DNA from: Xanthobacteraceae bacterium
GTDB lineage: Bacteria; Pseudomonadota; Alphaproteobacteria; Rhizobiales; Xanthobacteraceae
Assembly (NCBI GenBank): GCA_030039105.1
Contig: JASHQO010000188.1
Span: 1-15,720 of the forward strand
DNA length: 15,720 nt
Direction of reading: 5' to 3'
This document shows positions 6,120 through 12,203 of the stretch, piece after piece (the stretch's first letter is position 1; every line of letters starts with the position of its first letter). The notes under the pieces were generated by a model that saw only the letters and a list, made by a program, of their open reading frames with translations, was not told the origin of the DNA and did no database searches. The position numbers and the translations under genes were made by a program.

Positions 6120-7360
6120 TGGCGATGGCGCAGAACGACAACCGCGTAATCGTATCCGGCTGCGGGCCGGTCGGCGCCGTGATGACTTTGGCGCTGGTGA
6201 AGAAGGGCATTCCGGTCACGCTGATCGAGCAATTGCCGGACGCCGCCGAGGATCAGCGCGCCGCCACCATCCATCCGCCGACGGTCGCGATGCTGGTCGA
6301 TCTCGGCCTGGAAAAGGCGATGTTCTCGGCGGCGCCGACCGGCGGCATGGAAGCGCCGCTGTTCCACTTCCGCGACCGCGCTACCAACAAGCTGATCGCG
6401 GTGTTCGATATCAGCCTGCTCGAGGGCGAGGTGCCGTATCCGTACGTGGTGCAGTGGGAGCAGTACAAGCTCGTTCACGCCGCGCTGCCTTATATCAAGG
6501 CGAGCGGGCTCGGCGAGGTGCGGTTCTCCAGCAAGCTCATCGGCTTGACGCAGACCGCCGATCGCGTCGCGGCGACGGTCAGCAACGCCGACGGTGAGTC
6601 CGAAGAGCTGCGCGCAAAATACCTGATCGGCACCGATGGCGGCTCGAGCACGGTGCGGCGCCTCGCCGAGATCGCCTTCGAAGGCTTCACCTGGCCCGAG
6701 CGCTTCATCAAGATCGGCACCAGCTTCGATTTCGGCGAGACCGGCCAGGGCTACTGCACGCGCAATTATTTCTCCGATCCGGACGAATGGATCAACCTGT
6801 TCAAGGTCAAAGGCAAGGGCCCGCCCGGCATCTGGCGCGGCGTGTTTCCGGTGCCGGAGCACGAAAGCGACGAGGACGCGCTGAGCCTCGCCGGCATCCA
6901 GCGCCGCCTGCAGGGCATCCACCGCAAGAGCGGCGACTACGAGATACCGTACTACGCGCTCTACGCCGTGCACCAGCGCGTCGCCGCCACCTTCAACAAG
7001 GGCCGCGTGCTGCTCGCCGGCGACTGCGCCCACGTCAACAACCCGATCGGCGGCATGGGCATGAACGGCGGCATCCACGACGCGATTAACCTCGCCGACA
7101 AGCTCGCCGACGTCTGGTTCGGCCGTGCCGACGCAAGTTTGCTCGACCGCTACACGAGGCAACGCCGCAAGGCCCAGGTCGATTACGTCCAGGCGCAGAC
7201 CATCCAGAGCAAGAAGGCGCTGGAGGAAAAAGATACGAAAATACGCTGGCAGCACCTCGACGAATTGCGCCGCACGTCGGAGGACGTCACGCTGCACAAG
7301 AAGTTCTTGTATCGCTCGTCGCTGATCGACAGTTTGAATTCGGCAAACGCGGTGGAGTGA
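6119..7360 (+). CDS. FAD-dependent aromatic hydroxylase (group A flavoprotein monooxygenase)
   Basis: A 413-residue single-component flavoprotein that should add a hydroxyl to an aromatic ring using NAD(P)H and O2. Seen motifs: the Rossmann dinucleotide-binding loop G14-C-G-P-V-G19, the mid-protein motif IGTDGGSSTVRR (about 170-181), and the FAD ribityl-binding motif LLAGDCAH followed by NNPIGGMGMNGG (about 298-318). It lacks the C-terminal thioredoxin-like domain of phenol hydroxylase/TfdB/MhpA proteins and so resembles the shorter UbiH/PobA-sized members. ATG 6119 overlaps the preceding TGA (TGATGG); an in-frame ATG at 6125 or GTG at 6116 are alternatives. The coupling to the decarboxylase implies consecutive or paired steps, perhaps oxidative conversion of the decarboxylated product into the ring-cleavage substrate. 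Confidence 0.87.
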   Translation: MAMAQNDNRVIVSGCGPVGAVMTLALVKKGIPVTLIEQLPDAAEDQRAATIHPPTVAMLVDLGLEKAMFSAAPTGGMEAPLFHFRDRATNKLIAVFDISLLEGEVPYPYVVQWEQYKLVHAALPYIKASGLGEVRFSSKLIGLTQTADRVAATVSNADGESEELRAKYLIGTDGGSSTVRRLAEIAFEGFTWPERFIKIGTSFDFGETGQGYCTRNYFSDPDEWINLFKVKGKGPPGIWRGVFPVPEHESDEDALSLAGIQRRLQGIHRKSGDYEIPYYALYAVHQRVAATFNKGRVLLAGDCAHVNNPIGGMGMNGGIHDAINLADKLADVWFGRADASLLDRYTRQRRKAQVDYVQAQTIQSKKALEEKDTKIRWQHLDELRRTSEDVTLHKKFLYRSSLIDSLNSANAVE

Positions 7361-7382
7361 TTGCACGCGCCGGTCAGGCCAT

Positions 7383-7531
7383 TCAATGCTGTGCGGCCTC
7401 TTGCAAGATCGAGATCATCCGATTGATCACACCTCGGCTGAGATTCCAGTAGGAAATTCGATTGTTTGAGCGCGATCTACCACGGTCGGTACGTAAACGA
7501 TGCCGCTCTTTAGGAAACAGTTATATGGCAT
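7383..7531 (-). pseudogene. Decayed short paralogue of the gene at 7559
   Basis: From the ATG at 7531 the minus strand reads MPYNCFLKSGIVYVPTVVDR, continuing to FPTGISAEV before a TGA at 7429-7427. Shifting by one base at that point restores VINRMISILQEAAQH-stop, ending at 7383. The neighbour reads LRNNIVYVPTVVRLE at its start and FPPGTSIDVVIDRMIAILQEAAKN at its end. The two are clearly related, and aligning the DNA shows one lost T in the GTTGTGATC stretch. The central 85 or so residues of the intact gene have no counterpart. It is therefore a deleted, frameshifted copy lying in tandem, 27 bases downstream of the intact one. Its lower GC matches the islet. Confidence 0.7.
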
Positions 7532-7558
7532 TTAGCTGTGCCGGAATCTCGGCGTCTT

Positions 7559-7993
7559 TCAATTTTTTGCGGCCTCTTGGAGGATTGCTATCATGCGGTC
7601 GATCACAACGTCTATGGAAGTCCCCGGCGGGAATCTAAGTCTTTGATCATCATCTTCCACCCAATATTCCTTTTCATGCATACGATAGCCTACTATTTGG
7701 TATTTCCCTGATATTTTTTCGATATTCCAAGCGGACGCGCCCCGCGCAAAATCCCACCAGGATTTGACGCCCGCGTACTGCGGAAGAACAGGCGCTGGCC
7801 AACGGCCTTTCTGCGGCTTGGGGACCACTCTGTTTTCCTTGGCGGTAACATCCATAAAAGTTCGATGTAAACCTTCCGCATCCGCAGCGGGGACTGCTGC
7901 AACAGGCTCGATATTCATATAGGCCCCTGACTCCAATCGGACCACTGTTGGCACATACACAATGTTATTTCTCAGATAGACGTGACACAACAT
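7559..7993 (-). CDS. Unrecognised small protein, possible immunity protein
   Basis: A 144-residue soluble protein starting MLCHVYLRNNIVYVPTVVRL. It has no signal peptide and no membrane segment, many Trp/Tyr residues in the middle (KSWWDFARGASAWNIEKISGKYQIVGY), and a conserved tail VVIDRMIAILQEAAKN. I do not recognise a named family. The ATG at 7993 is preferred: the decayed paralogue starts at the equivalent place, and AGG lies eight bases upstream. The ATG at 7999 is the alternative. The sequence is clearly lower in GC than its neighbours (about 43% over 7621-7680), suggesting transfer. Its size, its place directly after a fragment resembling a toxin tail, and the tandem decayed copy fit an immunity protein. 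That is an inference from context. Confidence 0.7.
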   Translation of the reverse strand: MLCHVYLRNNIVYVPTVVRLESGAYMNIEPVAAVPAADAEGLHRTFMDVTAKENRVVPKPQKGRWPAPVLPQYAGVKSWWDFARGASAWNIEKISGKYQIVGYRMHEKEYWVEDDDQRLRFPPGTSIDVVIDRMIAILQEAAKN

Positions 7994-8002
7994 TGTCATG
8001 AC

Positions 8003-8212
8003 CTAGAATGGGGTTACCACGATTTTCGCCGGATAGTGATTTGTGATTAGTGCTCTTGTCCGCACAGCCTCGATGGTGGCACTTTGGACTTCTGTCATGC
8101 TGCCCCGAGGAACGATCAAGTGTAGAGTGCGTTCCGTGATATCCGATAGTTTGACCCTGGTGTCTAGCAACTCACCTCCCTCGATGCGCCCCACAAGCAA
8201 TTGTAATCGCAA
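8003..8212 (-). pseudogene. C-terminal fragment, possibly of a nuclease-type toxin
   Basis: An open frame of about 69 residues ending LSDITERTLHLIVPRGSMTE, then VQSATIEAVRTRALITNHYPAKIVVTPF-stop. The only early start codons are TTG (8212) and GTG (8194), neither with a ribosome site. The frame stays open upstream to the stop of the UbiD gene without adding recognisable sequence, so it is probably truncated. The pattern of hydrophobic strand, VPxGS, a Q/I/A helix and a terminal IVVTPF strand resembles the tail of endonuclease-type domains of polymorphic toxins. This is pattern recognition only. It ends ten bases before the preferred start of the small gene at 7993, a toxin-then-immunity order. 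Confidence 0.4.
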
Positions 8213-8264
8213 CGTGAAAACGCGACGCCATAATTGAACACCGGTGGAGGGCTTTCTGTTTGCT

Positions 8265-8285
8265 GGGAGCGGTTGGCACGCTCCC
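8265..8285. other. Hairpin between UbiD gene and low-GC islet
   Basis: GGGAGCG (8265-8271), a seven-base loop, then CGCTCCC (8279-8285), a perfect seven-pair stem 30 bases past the UbiD stop. No T-run follows on either strand, so terminator function is uncertain. Confidence 0.3.
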
Positions 8286-8314
8286 GTCGGGTTTACCGAG
8301 AAGATTCGCGAGAG

Positions 8315-9742
8315 TCAGCCGACCCGCGGGCCTAAAAACTTCCCCCACTTCGCCTCGATCTCCCGCGCCTCCTCCGGCGACAGCGCCGAGGTCGGCGGAA
8401 ATTTGTCGCGCCAAGGAAACGGCCGGGTGGCGTCGATGATGGCCTTGGAGTGCGCCGTTACGCCGCGCGCCTTGTCGTCGGGCGAGATGCGCGGGTCGAG
8501 CGCCGAGCTCCAGGCGTTGCGCACGATGTCGATGCCTTCGGCCGGCTCGCAGCGCGTCGTCACCGCCCACATCACGTCGGCGAGGTTCGATGGATCGACA
8601 TCGTCATCGACCACGACGACGAGACGCGCCATGTAGCTGTGCGCGGCAGCGACGAGTCCGGCGCGCTTGGCGTGGCCGTCGTAGCGCGTGCGCAACGCCA
8701 CCACGGTCATAAGCTGCGAGACATGCTGCCAGGCCCCGACCACGTCGGTGACGCCGGCGGCTTCCAGATTGCTCCAGATGGTGGCGGCGCGGAACGGCAG
8801 GCCGAAATGAAAGCGCGGCGGTTTCAACGGCGGCGAGCCGAGCAGGATCGGATCGTTGCGGTGGTGGACCGCGGTGACTTCCATCACCGGCCCGGGCCGC
8901 GCTTCGGCGGCGTAATAGCCGGTGAACTCGCCGAACGGTCCTTCGGGCAAGGTCGTTTCGCTCATCGGCAACAGCCGGCCCTCGAACACGATTTCCGCCA
9001 GCGCCGGGATCGGCAGGCCGGTCTGCGGCCCGGCAAACACTTCGATCGGCGCACCTTTGATCGAGCCGGCGAATTCGTATTCGGAGCAACCGTCGGGCAG
9101 GTATTCGAAGCCGGCAATGAATAGCGCCGGGTCTTCGCCATGCACGATCGCGGCCGGGCAGCTCTCGCCGCGGTCCCAATATTTCTTGGCGATGATGGCG
9201 CCGTGGCGGCCGCCGTGGTCGAACTGCACGGTCACCTTGTTCGGCCCGTGCACCTGGACGCGGTAGATCGAAGCGTTGATCCAACCGCCGTCGGGATCGC
9301 GCATGATGACCAGCGAGCCCGAGCCGATGAACGGCCCGCCGTCGCGGCGGTGCCAGACCGGCGCCGGAAAGCGCCCGACGTCGACGTCGCGGCCGGCAAA
9401 CGTGTTCTCGAGAAACGCCGCGGTCTTGACCGTCACCGGCGGCTGCGGCGTCAAATTCTTGCGTTTCTCCATCCAGGCCTTGAGCGCGTCGAGCGGTCGC
9501 AGCGTCGGATCGAGGCCGAGCGCGAGCGCCGCGCGTTGTACGTTTGTTGTGGCATTGGTGAAGATGCGAAAGCCGCGGGGATAGCCCTTGATGGCATCGA
9601 ACAACAGCGCCGGGCAGCCGGCTCGGCCGGCCGCCACCTCGGTGATGCCGCCGACCTCGAAGCGCGCCTCGGCGCCCTCAATGCGCTGCAATGCACCAAG
9701 CTTGTCCACGGCCGCAATGAAGTCGCGCAAGTCCCTATACAT
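8315..9742 (-). CDS. UbiD-family prenyl-FMN-dependent (de)carboxylase
   Basis: A 475-residue cytoplasmic enzyme of the UbiD family, which decarboxylates (or carboxylates) aromatic and unsaturated acids using prenylated FMN made by a UbiX-type partner. The family's key residues are present: the cofactor segment N156-A-S-x-Y-R161 (INASIYRVQVHG) and a Glu pair five residues apart, E267 and E272, in LPEGPFGEFTGYY. These match the R173, E277 and E282 spacing known from fungal Fdc1. AEIVFEGRLLP precedes them as usual. The ATG at 9742 (MYRDLRDFIAAVDKLG) matches typical UbiD starts; an upstream TTG at 9775 adds only arginine-rich residues. No convincing ribosome site is seen. No UbiX gene is in the window, so the cofactor must come from elsewhere. 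The substrate is unknown; an aromatic carboxylate would suit the neighbours. Confidence 0.92.
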   Translation of the reverse strand: MYRDLRDFIAAVDKLGALQRIEGAEARFEVGGITEVAAGRAGCPALLFDAIKGYPRGFRIFTNATTNVQRAALALGLDPTLRPLDALKAWMEKRKNLTPQPPVTVKTAAFLENTFAGRDVDVGRFPAPVWHRRDGGPFIGSGSLVIMRDPDGGWINASIYRVQVHGPNKVTVQFDHGGRHGAIIAKKYWDRGESCPAAIVHGEDPALFIAGFEYLPDGCSEYEFAGSIKGAPIEVFAGPQTGLPIPALAEIVFEGRLLPMSETTLPEGPFGEFTGYYAAEARPGPVMEVTAVHHRNDPILLGSPPLKPPRFHFGLPFRAATIWSNLEAAGVTDVVGAWQHVSQLMTVVALRTRYDGHAKRAGLVAAAHSYMARLVVVVDDDVDPSNLADVMWAVTTRCEPAEGIDIVRNAWSSALDPRISPDDKARGVTAHSKAIIDATRPFPWRDKFPPTSALSPEEAREIEAKWGKFLGPRVG

Positions 9743-9827
9743 GTCGTCGCACCGGCGATCTCGGCGGAAACCCAATCCGGGCTGCGCGAGACTAAGGAGG
9801 GCATCAAGGAGTTCTCTTTCGCCCCGA

Positions 9828-9840
9828 ACTTAGTATAAGT
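9828..9840. promoter_or_regulatory. Symmetrical AT-rich element in divergent region
   Basis: ACTTA-GTA-TAAGT, a perfect five-base inverted repeat in GC-rich surroundings between the divergent UbiD and DedA genes. On the minus strand it contains TATACT, a 5/6 match to a -10 box; on the plus strand TATAAG. No good -35 is seen on either side. It may serve as a shared -10 or an operator. The rest of the 126-base gap shows nothing else. Confidence 0.3.
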
Positions 9841-9868
9841 GAGCGGTGCCCCGGGACCACAAGCCTTC

Positions 9869-10501
9869 ATGCCCTCCATTGCCCATCTCATCCACGCCTA
9901 CGGCCTGATGGTCGTGGCCGGCGTCGTCGGCCTCGAAGGCGTCGGTATTCCGGTGCCCGGCGAGACCGCGCTGATCGTGGCTTCGGTCATTGCCGGCACC
10001 AAGCACGAGCTCAGCATCGTCGCGGTCATGCTGACCGCCGCCGGCGCGTCCATCGTCGGCCGCTATCTCGGCTACGTGATCGGCCGCAATTTCGGCTATT
10101 GGCTGCTGCTGCAGTATGGCGGCTATGTCTGGATCACCGAGGCGCGGATCAAGCTCGGCCAGTACCTGTTCTTGCGCCACGGCGGCAAGATCATCATCGT
10201 CGCCCAGTTCGTTCCGGTGCTGCGCACCCTCGCCGGCATTCTGGCCGGCGCCAACCGCATGCCGCAGCCGCGCTTCCTGCTCGCCAATGCGGTCGGCGCC
10301 GTGGTCTGGGCGACGTTCTTCGGCGTCGCCGCCTACTCGCTCGGCCGCCAGGTCGAACGGCTGGCCGGCTCGGCGGTGTTCTTCCTCTGCGTCGCCACCG
10401 TGATCGTCGTCGTGATCGCCGCCAACTTCGTGCGCGGCCATGAGGCCCAGCTCGCAGCCGAGGCCGAGCGGGCGCTGCCGGGCCCGCTGCAGTCGCCTTG
10501 A
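9869..10501 (+). CDS. DedA-family inner membrane protein
   Basis: A 210-residue polytopic membrane protein of the DedA/SNARE-associated (VTT-domain) family, whose members are linked to undecaprenyl-phosphate or phospholipid translocation and to membrane homeostasis. The signature GVGIPVPGETALI lies at about residues 24-36 and the second family motif, AQFVPVLRTLAGILAG, in the middle. Further hydrophobic segments occur at roughly 10-22, 50-70, 140-160 and 170-190. The start is uncertain: ATG 9869 (MPSIAHLIHAYGL) fits the family, while the in-frame GTG at 9839 falls inside the AT-rich element and would add ten residues. No strong ribosome site precedes either. It lies 54 bases before the amidohydrolase-2 gene, probably by chance of position rather than shared function. 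Confidence 0.87.
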   Translation: MPSIAHLIHAYGLMVVAGVVGLEGVGIPVPGETALIVASVIAGTKHELSIVAVMLTAAGASIVGRYLGYVIGRNFGYWLLLQYGGYVWITEARIKLGQYLFLRHGGKIIIVAQFVPVLRTLAGILAGANRMPQPRFLLANAVGAVVWATFFGVAAYSLGRQVERLAGSAVFFLCVATVIVVVIAANFVRGHEAQLAAEAERALPGPLQSP

Positions 10502-10555
10502 CGCGCCCGCCGCGCTGGTGCCGATATAGGTAAAACGCCCGGCGGACCGACACCC

Positions 10556-11650
10556 GTGACTGACACCGCGTCCTGGTCGACGATCGATTGCGACGTGCAC
10601 CTCAACGTGCCGAACATGCAGGCGCTGTTGCCGCATCTCGACGGCCACTGGCGCGACAGCGTGATCGACCGCGGCATGAGCTCGCTGGAATCGATCAGCT
10701 ACCCGCCGAACGCGCCGATCACGTCGCGGCCGGATTGGCGCGGCAACGGCGGCGAGCCGGCCAACACGTTGGAGGCGCTGCGCAGCCATGCGCTCGACCG
10801 CTGGTCGATCGACGTCGCCATCTGCAATTGCCTCTACGGCGTGCAGCTCCTCTACAGCGAGGACATGGCGGCGGCGTTCGCCAAGGCCGTCAACAATTGG
10901 GTCGCCATGGAATGGCTCGACCGCGACCCGCGGCTGCGTGGCTCGATCGTGGTGCCGATGCAGAACACCGAACTTGCCGTCGCCGAGATCGAGCGCTGCG
11001 CGCCGGACCGGCGCTTCGTCCAGGTGCTCGTCCTGTGCATGGGCGAGGCCCCGCTCGGCCGCCGGCAATACTGGCCGGTCTACGAAGCGGCCGAGCGCCA
11101 CGGCCTGCCGCTCGGCATCCATGCCGGCTCGTCCTTCAAGCATGCCGTGACGTCGCTCGGCTGGCCGTCGTGGTATGCCGAGGACTACGCGGCGCAGTCG
11201 CAGGGCTTCCAGACCCAAGTCGCCAGCCTCGTCTGCGAAGGCGTGTTCGTTAAGTTTCCGAAGCTCAAAGTGGTGCTGATGGAATCCGGGGTGACCTGGC
11301 TGCCGGCGTTCCTGTGGCGGCTGTCGAAATTCTGGCGCGGCGTCCGACTCGAAGTGCCGTGGATCGACCGCGCGCCGGCGGAGATCATCCGCGATCATTT
11401 CCGCCTCACCATCCAGCCGTTCGACGGGCCGGACGATCCGGCCGCCGTCGCCAAGCTGATCGAGCATCTGCAGTCCGACGACATGCTGCTGTTCTCGTCG
11501 GATTTTCCGCACTGGCAGTTCGACGGCGACGACATTCTTCCGGCCGGCATTCCGCCAAAGCTGTACGGCAAGATCCGGCGCGACAACGCGCTCGCGACCT
11601 ACAGCCGGCTTGCCGGGCAGGCGCATGAGAGCGGAGCGCCGGCAAATTGA
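10556..11650 (+). CDS. Amidohydrolase-2 (ACMSD-like) family metal-dependent hydrolase/decarboxylase
   Basis: A 364-residue TIM-barrel protein related to aminocarboxymuconate semialdehyde decarboxylase, gamma-resorcylate decarboxylase and 4-oxalomesaconate hydratase-type enzymes. Visible metal-site residues are D13-x-H15 (IDCDVHLNV), H189 (PLGIHAGSS) and D316 (LFSSDFPHW); LMESGVTWLP near residue 241 is a further family motif. The first ligand is Asp rather than His, as in many members annotated only as amidohydrolase. The start is GTG 10556 with a poor ribosome site (GGCGGA about ten bases upstream). There is no signal peptide. Members act on carboxylated aromatics or their ring-cleavage products, which fits the rest of the window, but the reaction cannot be fixed from sequence. 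Confidence 0.85.
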   Translation: MTDTASWSTIDCDVHLNVPNMQALLPHLDGHWRDSVIDRGMSSLESISYPPNAPITSRPDWRGNGGEPANTLEALRSHALDRWSIDVAICNCLYGVQLLYSEDMAAAFAKAVNNWVAMEWLDRDPRLRGSIVVPMQNTELAVAEIERCAPDRRFVQVLVLCMGEAPLGRRQYWPVYEAAERHGLPLGIHAGSSFKHAVTSLGWPSWYAEDYAAQSQGFQTQVASLVCEGVFVKFPKLKVVLMESGVTWLPAFLWRLSKFWRGVRLEVPWIDRAPAEIIRDHFRLTIQPFDGPDDPAAVAKLIEHLQSDDMLLFSSDFPHWQFDGDDILPAGIPPKLYGKIRRDNALATYSRLAGQAHESGAPAN

Positions 11651-11674
11651 CCCGTTATCGCCACTCGTCCGTTC

Positions 11675-11749
11675 GTCCCCGCAAAAGCGGGGACCCAGGA
11701 AGGTTTCTCCTGGCCTTGCGATCTCATCCGGATTCCCGCTTGCGCGGGA
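11675..11749. repeat. Composite triple-hairpin intergenic repeat
   Basis: Three adjacent stems: GTCCCCGC/GCGGGGAC (11675-11682 with 11687-11694, loop AAAA), CCAGGA/TCCTGG (11695-11700 with 11708-11713), and TCCCGC/GCGGGA (11734-11739 with 11744-11749). This is the widespread GTCCCCGC...GCGGGGACCCAG and ATTCCCGC...GCGGGA type of dispersed repeat. It fills most of the 128-base gap between the amidohydrolase-2 gene and the Rieske gene and may separate their transcripts. Confidence 0.75.
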
Positions 11750-11778
11750 GTGAGTTGAGTAGAAGTTAGGCCCTCGCC

Positions 11779-12192
11779 ATGGCGAAACACGTGATCGCTG
11801 CGTTGCGCGAATTTCCCGCCGGGACCCGCAAGCTCGTCGACATCCGCGGCCGCCAGATCGCCGTGTTCAACATCAAGGGCGAGTTCTTCGCGCTGGCGAA
11901 CCGTTGTCCGCATCAGGGCGGCAGCCTGTGCGAGGGCCGTCTCACCGGACTGATCGAGTCGAGCGAGCCCGGGCAATACCGCTATTCGCGCCAAGGCGAG
12001 ATCATCCGCTGCCCGTGGCACGGCTGGGAGTTCGACGTGCGCACCGGCAAATCCTGGTGCGATCCGTCGCGCATCCGGGCGCGGCAGTTTTCCGTTTCGG
12101 TAGCGCCCGGCGCGACCCTGGTCGAGGGGCCTTACGTGGCCGAGACATTTCCCGTCAGCATCGAGGACGATTACGTCGTGCTGGACGCATGA
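11779..12192 (+). CDS. Rieske-type [2Fe-2S] ferredoxin
   Basis: A 137-residue small Rieske protein likely to pass electrons to an oxygenase or oxidoreductase in the cytoplasm. The cluster ligands are C43-x-H45 (NRCPHQGG) and C78-x-x-H81 (RCPWHGWEF). The gap between the two ligand pairs (32 residues) is about twice that of common Rieske ferredoxins; the insert includes SSEPGQYRYSRQGEI. The front part (AGTRKLVDIRGRQIAVFNI) is the usual three-stranded start. There is no catalytic-domain Fe site, so it is a carrier rather than an oxygenase. It starts at ATG 11779 with only a weak AGG upstream. Its stop lies at the start of HyuA (an ATG at 12189 overlaps it by ATGA), so it belongs to that operon. 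No reductase or oxygenase partner is in the window. Confidence 0.88.
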   Translation: MAKHVIAALREFPAGTRKLVDIRGRQIAVFNIKGEFFALANRCPHQGGSLCEGRLTGLIESSEPGQYRYSRQGEIIRCPWHGWEFDVRTGKSWCDPSRIRARQFSVSVAPGATLVEGPYVAETFPVSIEDDYVVLDA

Positions 12193-12203
12193 GGCAGCTT
12201 GGA

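Noticed and set aside
6038..7366. 442-codon minus-strand frame
   Set aside because: Antisense to the FAD hydroxylase, whose GxGxxG, DG and GD motifs are intact.
8043..8237. 64-codon plus-strand frame in the low-GC islet
   Set aside because: Antisense to the toxin-tail-like fragment and without a ribosome site or recognisable motif.
9830..11626. 598-codon minus-strand frame
   Set aside because: Antisense shadow of the DedA and amidohydrolase-2 genes, with no domain pattern and His/Arg-rich composition.
11904..12203. Extended N-terminus for HyuA
   Set aside because: It would overlap the Rieske gene in another frame for 290 bases and encodes Arg-rich nonsense; the family start is MSEGRLRLAADIGG at 12204.
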